Shown here in pieces: positions 17,891 to 26,313 of a stretch of DNA of 64,000 bases. The notes below the pieces were generated by a model, which saw only the letters and a list, made by a program, of their open reading frames with translations, had not been told where the DNA came from and made no database searches. The stretch is taken from the NCBI RefSeq assembly GCF_014647595.1, contig NZ_BMPM01000002.1, positions 186,001 through 250,000 on the forward strand, in the 5' to 3' direction. Source of the stretch: Paenarthrobacter histidinolovorans (GTDB lineage Bacteria > Actinomycetota > Actinomycetes > Actinomycetales > Micrococcaceae). Each line of letters opens with the position of its first letter. Positions within the stretch are counted from its first letter, which is position 1. The position numbers were made by a program, and so were the translations under genes.

Positions 17891-18934
17891 TTAGTAAAGT
17901 CTGGTGGCGGTGCTGCGGTGGGGCGCCGATTCGCGCACGAACAGATGCCACGGGAAGTCAAGGACGGCGGGCTCGTCGTGGTCGCCGTGCCCGGCAGCAC
18001 GTTTCAGGAGCCGACGGGCGAGCTTGTCGAAGAAATCCACGGGACCAACGGTGCTGAGCGAGGGCGACATCCGCTCACCCTCCACCGTGTTGCCGACACC
18101 GATGATGTCCACGTCCACGCCGACCCCCAGCCCAAGGCGCTGTGCCGCGTTGATGGCACTGACCGCTGCGTAATCCGTGGTGGCGTAGATGGCAGTGGGG
18201 CGGTCCGGCATGCTGAGGAGCCGGGTGGAAGCGGCATAGGCGCCGGCGGTGGTCCCATCGAACAGCCCCACGTAGTCCTGCCGCTCCGGGATGCCGGCCG
18301 AGGCCAAAGCATCGGAATAGGCCCGGTACCGCGATCCCCCGGAGGTGCCGGAAGCCGTTGCCGGAGTCAGGCAAGCGATCCGCCGGTGTCCGTGGAGCAG
18401 GTGCTCCACGGCCATCCGGCAGCCGGGCCCGGCAATGGAACGGATGACATCGAAGCCTTCCGCGTCCAGGACCTCGTCGAAAACCACCAGGGTGGTCCCG
18501 CGCGCCGCCAACTTCCGCAGGTCATCGCGCTGGTTCCCGCGGACAGCATCGACGAACACGGCGTCAGCGTTGTGGGTCCCGAGCACTTTGACCCAGTCCG
18601 CATCACCGAGGATCATCGGCGTGATTCCCAGCGGAACAGCTGCCTTCTGCACGGCTTCGATGACGGACAACGACCACGGATCGGAGAGCATGGTCAACGA
18701 CAGGATCACCGTGTTGGTGCGGCCCGTCCGGATGGCCCGGGCCGCCTGGTTGGGGCGGTAGCCCAGCCGCTCCGCAGCAGCCTTGACCTTTTCCGCCGTC
18801 GGATCCGAAACGCCCGGTCCGCCGTCACCACGCCGCCCTGACAACACGTAGGACACCGTGGCGGTGGAGACGCCGGCCAGTTCGGCCACCATTCGGATGG
18901 TGGGCCGTACTCCGGTGCTGCTCGCTTTTGCCAT
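17891..18934 (-). CDS. LacI family transcriptional regulator
   Basis: This 347-residue regulator has the LacI helix-turn-helix and hinge (VRPTIRMVAELAGVSTATVS, then YRPNQAARA) at about residues 8-65, followed by a sugar-binding domain. The frame remains open upstream across the binding-protein gene, but the ATG at 18934 has an AGGGGGAA ribosome site and the expected beginning. It lies within the importer operon between the binding protein and the dehydrogenase. Its likely target is the palindrome at 22751-22764 in front of the first permease gene, giving autorepression of the whole operon until the sugar appears. Confidence 0.92.
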   Translation of the reverse strand: MAKASSTGVRPTIRMVAELAGVSTATVSYVLSGRRGDGGPGVSDPTAEKVKAAAERLGYRPNQAARAIRTGRTNTVILSLTMLSDPWSLSVIEAVQKAAVPLGITPMILGDADWVKVLGTHNADAVFVDAVRGNQRDDLRKLAARGTTLVVFDEVLDAEGFDVIRSIAGPGCRMAVEHLLHGHRRIACLTPATASGTSGGSRYRAYSDALASAGIPERQDYVGLFDGTTAGAYAASTRLLSMPDRPTAIYATTDYAAVSAINAAQRLGLGVGVDVDIIGVGNTVEGERMSPSLSTVGPVDFFDKLARRLLKRAAGHGDHDEPAVLDFPWHLFVRESAPHRSTATRLY

Positions 18935-18980
18935 GGTTCCCCCTGCTTGTTCGTGTACTTTTGCGTCTTGTTCGTTGAGG

Positions 18981-20639
18981 CTAGCTCCTGAATACCGGCA
19001 CGTTGGGATCCAACGCGGCCTGGTACTCATCACGCATCTTGTCCCCGCCTTCGCTCTTCCAACGCTTGACCGCGTCCTTGAGCTCGTCGATCTTGGCCCT
19101 GCCCGTGATGATGTCCACCACTTTGTCGCGCAGCTGCTTGGTGATCTTGGCACCCACCTTGGCGTTGGTGTCCGAGTACGAGCCGTTGGTGGGGTTGCGC
19201 CAGGCGAACTCCAGCAGCTTCTCTTCCTGCTGGCTGACGTAGCGGGTGTCGTCGTCGAATCCGGGGTTGAAGATGACATTCTCCGGGCTGGACATGATGT
19301 TCAATGCCGACACCAGACCGGGTGCGTTTGTAGTCCCCGTGTCCGTGCGGACAGGGTTGCCCGAGGCATCGATGGTGTAGTCCTGGCCGAGCTCGCCGAA
19401 GTTCTTCTGCATGTACTCAACAGTGCCGAAGGGGGCGGACAGGTAGTTGATGAGTGCCAGCAGTTCGCGGATCCTGCCCTCTTCAGCCTTCTTGAACGGG
19501 GTGAATCCCACCGTGCCGTAACCCATGTCGTAGACGGGCTTGACCTTGCCGTCGGCGCTGAAGGGGATCAGGATGTCGAACTGGACGTCCTTGTTCAGGG
19601 CGCGGTAACTCCGGATGTCATGCGGGCCGCTGACCACCTGCGCGGCCACGCTTCCGTTGGCCACGCGGGAACGGATGTCAGTGGCCTTGGAGTCCGGGTA
19701 GAAGACGCCCCCTGCGAACATCTTGGCGGTGAACTCGACCCCTGCCAGGTATTCGTCGGTCTCGTACAGATGCGTCAGGGTGCGGTCCTTGTTGACGGCC
19801 CAGCTGTTCGGGGCTCCAAACCACTCGGTCACCATGTGCAGGGCGTTGATGTAGGCCGGTTCCAGGGCGTATTGCTGGTCACCCGGACGCGTCAGTTCCT
19901 TGGCTTTGTCCAGGAACTCATCAGCGTTGGCCGCTGCAAAGCCGCCCACTTTCGCCCAGACGTCGTGGTTGCCCACGTACACCTGGCCGAACGGGGTGCT
20001 CGGGATGGGCGCTCCCCAGATCTTGCCGTTCACGACGGCGGTCTTCCAGGAGTCGGGCTTGAGTGCGGCCAGATTGGGGTACTCAAGGACGGCGTCACCG
20101 GAAAGGTAGGGCGTCAAGTCCTGGAATTTTGCTTCGAGCATGGGCCCGACGTTGGGAATGCCTTGGTTCGGCGGAACCCACATCATGTCCGGGAGGTCGT
20201 TGCTGGCCAGCACGGTGGCGAACTTGGCCGGGTAGCCGTCTCCTATGTCCTCGGCGATCTGCAGTTCCAGGTCGCCGCCGAGCTTGGTGTTGAGGCGCTG
20301 CCAAAAAGGATTGTCCTTCAGGCCCGGGCTCATGGTGTCGAAGGTTTCGGTCAGGCCTGTGACCTTTCCCTTGAGCGGCGGAGTCTTCACGGACTGCACA
20401 GCGGTGGGCAGTTTGAAGTAGCCGGACTGCAGGCCCTTGGCGTTGCCCGCGATGTCCGGGGTGACGCCAGTGAATTCCTTGTAGGTGGGCAGTTTGACCG
20501 AAGCGGAGGCAGCGGCGCCTCCGTTGCCGCCGGCGCCCCCGCCACCGCAGGCGGACAATCCGGCTGCGGTCACGGCCAAGCCTGCGAGGCCAAGGAAACC
20601 GCGGCGGCTGAATCCAGCCTGTGAGGAAGTGCTCGTCAT
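18981..20639 (-). CDS. Extracellular solute-binding lipoprotein of a sugar ABC importer (LplA/YtcQ type)
   Basis: This 552-residue binding protein belongs to the long (about 550 residue) family-1 type that pairs with LplB/LplC-like permeases. The N-terminus has a twin-arginine motif (SRRGFLG, residues 11-17), a hydrophobic stretch and a lipobox LSAC with Cys31 as lipid attachment site, so export through Tat and anchoring as a lipoprotein are likely. A Gly/Ala linker follows. Start 20639 is chosen over a codon ten residues earlier because of an AAAGGG ribosome site. Binding proteins of this class often capture oligosaccharides; the ligand is not identified. Confidence 0.92.
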   Translation of the reverse strand: MTSTSSQAGFSRRGFLGLAGLAVTAAGLSACGGGGAGGNGGAAASASVKLPTYKEFTGVTPDIAGNAKGLQSGYFKLPTAVQSVKTPPLKGKVTGLTETFDTMSPGLKDNPFWQRLNTKLGGDLELQIAEDIGDGYPAKFATVLASNDLPDMMWVPPNQGIPNVGPMLEAKFQDLTPYLSGDAVLEYPNLAALKPDSWKTAVVNGKIWGAPIPSTPFGQVYVGNHDVWAKVGGFAAANADEFLDKAKELTRPGDQQYALEPAYINALHMVTEWFGAPNSWAVNKDRTLTHLYETDEYLAGVEFTAKMFAGGVFYPDSKATDIRSRVANGSVAAQVVSGPHDIRSYRALNKDVQFDILIPFSADGKVKPVYDMGYGTVGFTPFKKAEEGRIRELLALINYLSAPFGTVEYMQKNFGELGQDYTIDASGNPVRTDTGTTNAPGLVSALNIMSSPENVIFNPGFDDDTRYVSQQEEKLLEFAWRNPTNGSYSDTNAKVGAKITKQLRDKVVDIITGRAKIDELKDAVKRWKSEGGDKMRDEYQAALDPNVPVFRS

Positions 20640-20708
20640 GGCATAACCCTTTCTGGTTATTTGCTTCATGGTGTGGGTTTCAGTTCTTTTCGGGCTCCGC
20701 TGGTGCGG

Positions 20709-21632
20709 CTAGCCCTTCACGGCGCCAGTGATGACGCCCTTGGCAAAGTGCTTCTGGAGGAACGGGTAGACCATCAGGATGGGGACCAGCGCAACCACCA
20801 CCACCGCCATCTGGATGGACTGCGGCGGCGGGGTTGTGGTGATTCCCAGCTGGTCCGCCGCCCCGCTCCCCTGGACCACGAAGTTGCGGAGCAGGAGCTG
20901 GATGGGCCATTTGCTGTGGTCGTTGATGTAGAGGAGGGCGTTGAAGAACGAATTCCAGAAGCCCACCGCGTAGAACAGGCCGACGACGGCGATCACGGCT
21001 TTGGACAGCGGCATGACGATGCGCCACAGGATTTGCCAGTCGTTGGCGCCGTCGATCCTGGCACTTTCGATCAGTTCGCCCGGGATGTTCATGAAGAACG
21101 AGCGCATCACCACAAAGTTGAAGGCTCCGAAGATGCCCGGAAGGATCAGGGACCAGAGGGAATCCAGCAGGCCCAGTTGACGGATCATCAGGAACGACGG
21201 GATCAGCCCCGGCGCAAAGAGGAGGGTAAAGAGCACTGCCAGGATGACGGGCCTGCCAAAGAGGACCGAACGGCTGGTGGCATAGGCCATGGTGATGGTC
21301 ACGAAGAGCGCCAGAATGGTGCCCACAGCGGTAATGAGCACACTCACTCCCAGCGACTGGAGCACCATGGGGCCCTTGAAGATGGTGGCGTAGGCCTCGA
21401 GGGTGGGTCGTTCGGGCCACAGGACGAAGCCGCCGGCCTTCACGAGCTGTTCAGTGTCAGCGAGGGACGTTGAAACCACCAGGAGGATGGGCGTCAGGAT
21501 GGACAGGCTGAAGACGATCAAGACCACTGCTTTGACCGTTTGGTACAGCGCGGAAGGCTTTTCCTTCCACACCGGTCGCTTGGGGTTGTAGCTCAGTTCG
21601 CGGGGTTTCCTGGTGAAAAGTGTTGTTGCCAT
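20709..21632 (-). CDS. Carbohydrate ABC transporter permease (LplC/YtcP-like, MalG family)
   Basis: This 307-residue inner-membrane permease has six predicted spans and the EAA loop for the ATPase near ELIESARIDGANDWQILWRIVMP. It is the second permease of a CUT1-type importer, 30 bases downstream of the first. No ATP-binding subunit is encoded in the operon. In actinobacteria such systems commonly share an MsiK-type ATPase encoded elsewhere. Confidence 0.92.
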   Translation of the reverse strand: MATTLFTRKPRELSYNPKRPVWKEKPSALYQTVKAVVLIVFSLSILTPILLVVSTSLADTEQLVKAGGFVLWPERPTLEAYATIFKGPMVLQSLGVSVLITAVGTILALFVTITMAYATSRSVLFGRPVILAVLFTLLFAPGLIPSFLMIRQLGLLDSLWSLILPGIFGAFNFVVMRSFFMNIPGELIESARIDGANDWQILWRIVMPLSKAVIAVVGLFYAVGFWNSFFNALLYINDHSKWPIQLLLRNFVVQGSGAADQLGITTTPPPQSIQMAVVVVALVPILMVYPFLQKHFAKGVITGAVKG

Positions 21633-21662
21633 GGGGTTCTCCTTGTGCGGCAGCCGCGTGGG

Positions 21663-22697
21663 CTAGCGTGCCTGCTTAGCAAAAATTCCGTCTTCGCCGA
21701 AGCGGTGGGCAAGTTTGTTGGCGCCGTAGATCAGCAGGGCGCTGACGACGCCCTTCGCGAGACCGGCCGCTGCACCGGAGCTCCAACCGCCTCCCACTAC
21801 GCCGGTGTAGTAGGTGAAGGTGTCCAAGACTTCCGCGGCCCCGGCTCCTACGGCGTCCCGCTGCAGGATGAACTGTTCGAAGCCGACGGAGAGAATGTCG
21901 CCGATGCGGAGGATCAGGAGCAGGACTATCACCGGACGCAGTCCGGGGAGGGTGATGTGCCACATCCTCCGCCAGCGCCCGGCGCCGTCGGCTGCTGCAG
22001 CTTCGTAGAGCGAGGCGTCGATGCTGGCCAGCGCCGCCAGGAAGATGATCATGGCCCAGCCCGCGTCTTTCCAGATCATCTGGACCACCACCATCACGGG
22101 GAAGGTCTCCGGATTGGTCATGAAGGGAATTGGATCCATCCCCCAGTCACGCAGGAGGTTGTTGACGAACCCCGCGCCGCCCAGCATCTGCTGGAAGAAC
22201 GCGATGACCAGGACCCAGGACAGGAAGTGCGGGAGGTAGGCGATGCTCTGGAAAATCTTCCGGACCCGCGTGCTGACGAGCGAGTCCACAATCAGGGCCA
22301 GTACCAGCGGAACCGGGAAAAGGAAGACCAACTGCCAGGCCGCCAGGTACAGGGTGTTCCAGAAGGCGTGGATGAAATCAGGATTGCCGAACAGGTCCAC
22401 GAAGTTCTGCCAGCCCACCCACAGGCTGTCTCCGATGCCGAGGTATGGCTGGTAGTCCTGGAAGGCGATGACGTTGCCCAGGATGGGGATGTAGAAGAAA
22501 AGCAGGAGGAAGAGCACTCCCGGCACCATCATGAGCAGCATCTGCTTGTCGCGCCGAAGGCGGGACCGGAAGCTCTGTTGCGGGACCTTGTTTCTCTTCC
22601 GCTTCTTCGCACCGGCCGCGGCGGTCTTTCCACCTGCCCGGGCGGGGACTCGGCGAGCTTCGGGCAATGCCGGAGCCTGTTCCGTCGTCGAGTTCAT
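21663..22697 (-). CDS. Carbohydrate ABC transporter permease (LplB-like, MalF family)
   Basis: This 344-residue permease has a basic cytoplasmic N-terminus (KKRKRNKVPQQ) and six spans, with the EAA loop near SLYEAAAADGAGRWRRMWHITLP. It is the first gene of the importer operon: permease, permease, binding protein, LacI, Gfo/Idh. An AGGAG ribosome site lies a few bases before the ATG. A promoter with an overlapping LacI operator lies about 55-100 bases upstream. Confidence 0.92.
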   Translation of the reverse strand: MNSTTEQAPALPEARRVPARAGGKTAAAGAKKRKRNKVPQQSFRSRLRRDKQMLLMMVPGVLFLLLFFYIPILGNVIAFQDYQPYLGIGDSLWVGWQNFVDLFGNPDFIHAFWNTLYLAAWQLVFLFPVPLVLALIVDSLVSTRVRKIFQSIAYLPHFLSWVLVIAFFQQMLGGAGFVNNLLRDWGMDPIPFMTNPETFPVMVVVQMIWKDAGWAMIIFLAALASIDASLYEAAAADGAGRWRRMWHITLPGLRPVIVLLLILRIGDILSVGFEQFILQRDAVGAGAAEVLDTFTYYTGVVGGGWSSGAAAGLAKGVVSALLIYGANKLAHRFGEDGIFAKQAR

Positions 22698-22750
22698 GCT
22701 GTCTCCTCAAGTGTTGAGCGAAAGCCATCAATGTGATTCAGGCCACGCTC

Positions 22751-22764
22751 GTTAACCGTTTAAC
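22751..22764. promoter_or_regulatory. LacI-family operator palindrome
   Basis: GTTAACCGTTTAAC is a near-perfect palindrome centred on CG, the form typical of LacI-family operators. It lies immediately downstream of the proposed -10 element of the importer operon, so a bound repressor would block initiation. The operon carries its own LacI gene. Confidence 0.7.
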
Positions 22765-22931
22765 AAACCATAAGTGACTCCCCTCTCTTTTTGCAAGATC
22801 ATGATCGAAACTGCTCGCAGAAATCAGGTTTCGTCACTATTGCGTACGCTGGTCTTTGAATAAGTGAGGTCCTTTGGCCGCCTTCCTGCGTGCTGCCCGC
22901 ACCGTTGCCGCCCAGGGCACCCGTAACAACG

Positions 22932-23053
22932 GGTGCGAACGGCGGAAAGAGGTGCGCCTCCGGGCTACGAGTGGCGCGCACGGCGGAACGAGGTGCGCCG
23001 GGCGAGTACAGGGGTGCCTTTGACGGGCAAGGGTGCGCCGATAAAGTACAAGG
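22932..23053. repeat. Three degenerate 41-bp tandem repeats upstream of the FGE gene
   Basis: Units begin at 22932, 22973 and 23013. Each contains GGTGCG or a variant, CGGCGGAA or a variant, a second GGTGCGCC, and a GAGTACAGG-like tail. GGTGC-type boxes therefore recur at 22932, 22951, 22973, 22992, 23013 and 23032, about every 20 bp (two helical turns). The repeat sits just before the FGE ribosome site. It could be an array of regulator sites or a decayed minisatellite. Confidence 0.55.
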
Positions 23054-23079
23054 GGTTGGAACATTAACAGAAGGTTGAC

Positions 23080-24111
23080 ATGGCAGATTGCTGTAGCCCG
23101 GGCGCCGACGCCAGGGCGCACGAGGAGCCGCGGCTGACGCTCCCCTTACCCGGGCTCGTTGGAAATCGTGGGGCGAGTACCGCCGTCGACTTGTCCGCGA
23201 GGCCCGGGTCTTCCGGGACGAAGCAGGAAGCAGGCATCGAACGCGGCGACGTCCAGGTTCCGGCGGGCATTTTCGCCATGGGCGACCCGTTCGAAGAAGG
23301 CTACGAAACCGACGGAGAGTCGCCGGTGCACGAGGTGCGGGTCAGTGGCTTCAGGATCAGCGCCACGACAGTCACCAACCAGGAATTCGCAGCATTCATC
23401 GACGCCACCGGATACCGCACCGAGTCAGAGATCTTCGGGACATCGGCCGTGTTCCACCTGGCCGTCAAAGCGGACAAGACGGACATCCTCAACAACGTCA
23501 CCACCGTCCCGTGGTGGCTGAACGTTCGTGGAGCCGACTGGGCCCATCCGGCCGGTCCCCTCTCCCACTGGAGCGAAGCAGCGGACCACCCGGTGACCCA
23601 TGTGTCGCACAACGACGCCCTGGCGTACTGCGGATGGGCGGGCCGCCGGCTGCCGACCGAAGCCGAATGGGAATACGCAGCGCGGGGCGGACAGCAAGGG
23701 CAGCGCTACCCCTGGGGCAACCAACTGCACAATGACGCGCCGGGCAAGGCAGCCCACAATTGCAACATCTGGCAAGGCGACTTCCCGGCCCGCAACGAGC
23801 TCGGCGACGGCTACCTCACCACAGCCCCCGCGCGATCCTTTGCCCCCAACGGCTACGGCCTCTACCAAACCAGCGGGAACGTCTGGGAGTGGTGCAGCGA
23901 CTGGTTCCTGCCCAAGTACTACAAGACGTGCCTGGCTCAAGGAACGGTCGAGAACCCGCAAGGGCCCACCATCGGGCGGGGCAAGGTGATGCGTGGTGGC
24001 TCGTACCTCTGCCACGACTCCTACTGCAACCGCTACCGTTTGGCCGCGCGGAGTTCGAACACGCCGGATTCGGCCAGCGCGAACCTCGGTTTCAGGACTG
24101 TGGCTCTGTAG
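23080..24111 (+). CDS. Formylglycine-generating enzyme (SUMF1-type sulfatase activator)
   Basis: This 343-residue copper-dependent oxidase converts the active-site cysteine of type I sulfatases to formylglycine. It is a true FGE, not just a member of the wider EgtB/PvdO fold: the catalytic pair is present in CHDSYC (Cys311 and Cys316) followed by NRYRLAARSSNTPDS, and the fold blocks LPTEAEWEYAARGG, CNIWQGDFP and SGNVWEWCSDWF are intact. Residues 1-55 form an extra, poorly ordered head with a Cys-Cys pair (residues 4-5). No sulfatase gene lies in the window. It overlaps the convergent neighbour by 20 bases and diverges from the sugar importer. Confidence 0.93.
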   Translation: MADCCSPGADARAHEEPRLTLPLPGLVGNRGASTAVDLSARPGSSGTKQEAGIERGDVQVPAGIFAMGDPFEEGYETDGESPVHEVRVSGFRISATTVTNQEFAAFIDATGYRTESEIFGTSAVFHLAVKADKTDILNNVTTVPWWLNVRGADWAHPAGPLSHWSEAADHPVTHVSHNDALAYCGWAGRRLPTEAEWEYAARGGQQGQRYPWGNQLHNDAPGKAAHNCNIWQGDFPARNELGDGYLTTAPARSFAPNGYGLYQTSGNVWEWCSDWFLPKYYKTCLAQGTVENPQGPTIGRGKVMRGGSYLCHDSYCNRYRLAARSSNTPDSASANLGFRTVAL

Positions 24112-24718
24112 TTTGCTTGGGTCCGTGTACGCGGTGGCCGCCCATGAGCCCGTGTCCGCCCTTGAGGCCGTACCCACCCTTGAGCCCTGCCGGAAGCTCG
24201 CCTACAACAATCCTTGTTGCCGAGACAGTGTCGCCGTCTTTGGTTCCGCTGATGTGGACCTTGTCGCCGGCCTTCAGGTCAGCAGCCGTGGCCGACGGCA
24301 GTTCAGGCCTGCTCTTGCCGTTGCCGTTGCGGAGCTGCGACAAATCGGCGGGAATCCTGGTGATCCTGGTGTCGGTGGTGATCGCGTACCGCTGGGTGAA
24401 CCCGTCCTCGCTCTTCACCGTGATGTCCGGGCCACTCACCGAATCAATGGTTCCCGCCTGGGTGAGGACGGTGCGGAAACTCCCGTCCTGTTGCTTGACG
24501 ACGTGTTCACCATGGATGGCCCGGGATCCGGCTTTGTCGGAAGCGGCGGCGGATCCGGCTTTGGCGGTGGCAGAAGGGCTCGGTGTGGCAGAAGGGCTCG
24601 ACGGCGAAGGGCCGGGCTGGGTGCCGGCCCATACGGCTGCGCCCCCGGCACCGGTCAAAGTGACGGCGATCCCGCCGGCTAGAAGGGCCTTCCGAAGGCC
24701 CGGTTTGAAAGTGGCCAT
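24092..24718 (-). CDS. Exported DUF5666-like protein with Gly/His-rich tail
   Basis: This 208-residue protein has one N-terminal hydrophobic segment (ALLAGGIAVTLTGAGGAAVWAG) acting as signal peptide or anchor, then a Pro/Ser/Ala linker. A small beta-barrel-like domain follows, with AGTIDSVSGPDITVKSEDG and TADLKAGDKVHISG-type strands, as in DUF5666 proteins. The C-terminus is rich in Gly and His (GGYGLKGGHGLMGGHRVHG), which could bind metal. The ATG at 24718 is chosen because it begins just before the signal segment. Its 3' end overlaps the FGE gene by 20 bases. Function unknown. Confidence 0.75.
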   Translation of the reverse strand: MATFKPGLRKALLAGGIAVTLTGAGGAAVWAGTQPGPSPSSPSATPSPSATAKAGSAAASDKAGSRAIHGEHVVKQQDGSFRTVLTQAGTIDSVSGPDITVKSEDGFTQRYAITTDTRITRIPADLSQLRNGNGKSRPELPSATAADLKAGDKVHISGTKDGDTVSATRIVVGELPAGLKGGYGLKGGHGLMGGHRVHGPKQTTEPQS

Positions 24719-24754
24719 GCATCCATTGTGCGCCCAAAATTGTCCGGCCAAAAC

Positions 24755-24788
24755 AAAGCAGGCCGCAGCAAAAGCTGCGGCCTGCTTT
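24755..24788 (-). terminator. Intrinsic terminator of the gatCAB operon
   Basis: Bases 24755-24769 and 24774-24788 form a perfect 15-bp stem with a four-base loop, 16 bases after the gatB stop. On the minus strand the second arm ends in TTT and continues GTTTTGG, a short U-rich tail, so it reads as a classical rho-independent terminator. Confidence 0.88.
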
Positions 24789-24804
24789 GAGGGACTCCGG
24801 GCTG

Positions 24805-26313
24805 TTAGCCCTCTACGGCAAGCTTCTCCAGGATGAGCTCGCGGACGCGGCCGGCATCTGCCTGGCCACGGGTGGCCTTCATGACGCCGCCTACAATCGC
24901 GCCTATGGCCTGGACCTTGCCGCCACGGATCTTCTCCGCCACGTCCGGCTGGGCGGCCAGGGCGGCATCGATGGCTTCCAGGAGGGGGCCGTCGTCGGAA
25001 ACAACCGCGAGGCCGCGCTTTTCGACGATTTCCGCCGGGGTGCCTTCGCCGGCGAGGACGCCGTCCAGGACCTGCGTGGCCATCTTGTTGTTGATTTTGC
25101 CGCCTTCGACGAGCTTGTTCAGCTCGACGATGACCTGTGGCGTGACGCCGAGTTCGGAAGGATCGACGTCGGCCACCTTGGCGCGGCCTACGATCTCACC
25201 CATCCACCACTTGCGGGCAACATCGGCGGAGGCACCGGCTGCAATGGTTTCCTCGATCGAGTCCATGACACCGGCGTTCACGACGTCGCGGAACTCCAGA
25301 TCCGAGTAGCCCCAGGCTTCCTTGAGTCGCTTGCGACGTTCCGCCGGCGGCTCGGGAAGGGTGGCGCGGAGTTCTTCCACCCACTCACGCGAGGCGACGA
25401 CGGGAACCAGGTCCGGCTCCGGGAAGTAGCGGTAATCGTCAGCGTCGGACTTGGGCCGGCCCGACGTCGTCGAACGCGTGTCCTCGTGCCAGTGGCGCGT
25501 CTCCTGGATAACCGGCTCGCCGGACTCAAGGACGGCGGCGTGCCGCTGGATTTCGTAACGGACGGCGTGCTCGACGGCGCGCAGCGAGTTCACGTTCTTG
25601 GTCTCCGAACGGATGCCGAAACGTTCGCGGCCGTGCGGGCGGAGGGAAACGTTGGCGTCGCAACGGACGTTGCCGCGTTCCATCTTGGCGTCGGAAACAC
25701 CGAGGTTCTTCACGATCTCGCGGACCGCGGCGACGTAGGCCTTGGCCAGTTCAGGCGCCCGGCTGCCGGCACCCTCGATCGGCTTGGTGACGATCTCCAC
25801 CAGCGGCACACCCGAACGGTTGTAGTCCACCAGCGAGTAGTCGGCACCCTGGATGCGGCCTGCAGCGCCGCCCATGTGGGTCAGCTTTCCGGCGTCTTCT
25901 TCCATGTGGGCGCGTTCGATCTCCACGCGGAAAACCGTGCCGTCCTCCAGCTCGATGTCGAGGTAACCGTCGTAGGCGATCGGCTCGTCGTACTGCGAGG
26001 TCTGGAAGTTCTTGGGAGTGTCCGGGTAGAAGTAGTTCTTTCGGGCAAAGCGGCAGGATTCGGCGATCTTGCAGTTCAGGGCAAGGCCAATCTTGATGGA
26101 GGACTCCACGGCAGCCTTGTTCACCACGGGTAGGACGCCGGGCATGCCCAGGTCAACCTCGTTGACGTTGGTGTTCGGCTCGTCACCGAAAACGTTGGGT
26201 GCCGAGGAGAACATCTTGGTCTTGGTGTTGAGTTCCACGTGGACCTCGAACCCCAGGACGGGATCGTACTTCTCCATGGCCTCTTCGAAGCTCAGGGTTG
26301 CATCGACGGACAT
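24805..26313 (-). CDS. gatB: Asp-tRNA(Asn)/Glu-tRNA(Gln) amidotransferase subunit B
   Basis: This 502-residue tRNA-binding and kinase subunit of GatCAB works with GatA and GatC to convert mischarged Glu-tRNA(Gln) or Asp-tRNA(Asn) to the amidated form. Typical blocks are [45 protein letters not shown] and [15 protein letters not shown], with the C-terminal GatB/YqeY domain. The ATG at 26313 overlaps the gatA stop as TAATG; upstream codons belong to gatA in another frame. Confidence 0.97.
   Translation of the reverse strand: MSVDATLSFEEAMEKYDPVLGFEVHVELNTKTKMFSSAPNVFGDEPNTNVNEVDLGMPGVLPVVNKAAVESSIKIGLALNCKIAESCRFARKNYFYPDTPKNFQTSQYDEPIAYDGYLDIELEDGTVFRVEIERAHMEEDAGKLTHMGGAAGRIQGADYSLVDYNRSGVPLVEIVTKPIEGAGSRAPELAKAYVAAVREIVKNLGVSDAKMERGNVRCDANVSLRPHGRERFGIRSETKNVNSLRAVEHAVRYEIQRHAAVLESGEPVIQETRHWHEDTRSTTSGRPKSDADDYRYFPEPDLVPVVASREWVEELRATLPEPPAERRKRLKEAWGYSDLEFRDVVNAGVMDSIEETIAAGASADVARKWWMGEIVGRAKVADVDPSELGVTPQVIVELNKLVEGGKINNKMATQVLDGVLAGEGTPAEIVEKRGLAVVSDDGPLLEAIDAALAAQPDVAEKIRGGKVQAIGAIVGGVMKATRGQADAGRVRELILEKLAVEG

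Larger units (their letters stand above)
22698..23079. promoter_or_regulatory. 382-bp divergent intergenic region: LacI-controlled promoter, small hairpin and 41-bp tandem repeat
   Basis: No credible gene is present. On the importer side a minus-strand promoter is visible: TTGCAA (22791-22796), 18 bases, TATGGT (22767-22772). Next to it lies an operator-like palindrome (22751-22764). Further right are an 8-bp perfect inverted repeat GCACCCGT / ACGGGTGC (22917-22924 and 22929-22936), then a degenerate tandem repeat (22932-23053). An AGAAGG ribosome site five bases before 23080 serves the FGE gene. Confidence 0.6.

Noticed and set aside
18935..19279. N-terminal extension of the LacI regulator
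   Set aside because: The extra codons lie inside the binding-protein gene in another frame and encode a Ser/Arg/Thr-rich shadow sequence. The ATG at 18934 has a good ribosome site and the normal family start.
22768..22778. CCATAAGTGAC shared with the hairpin at 10911-10969 as evidence of a mobile repeat
   Set aside because: Only 11 bases match, and here they fall in a plausible promoter -10 region, so coincidence is reasonable without a genome-wide count.
22837..23121. Arg-rich minus-strand ORF in the FGE/importer gap
   Set aside because: It arises from the GGTGCGCC tandem repeat, has no ribosome site and overlaps the FGE start.
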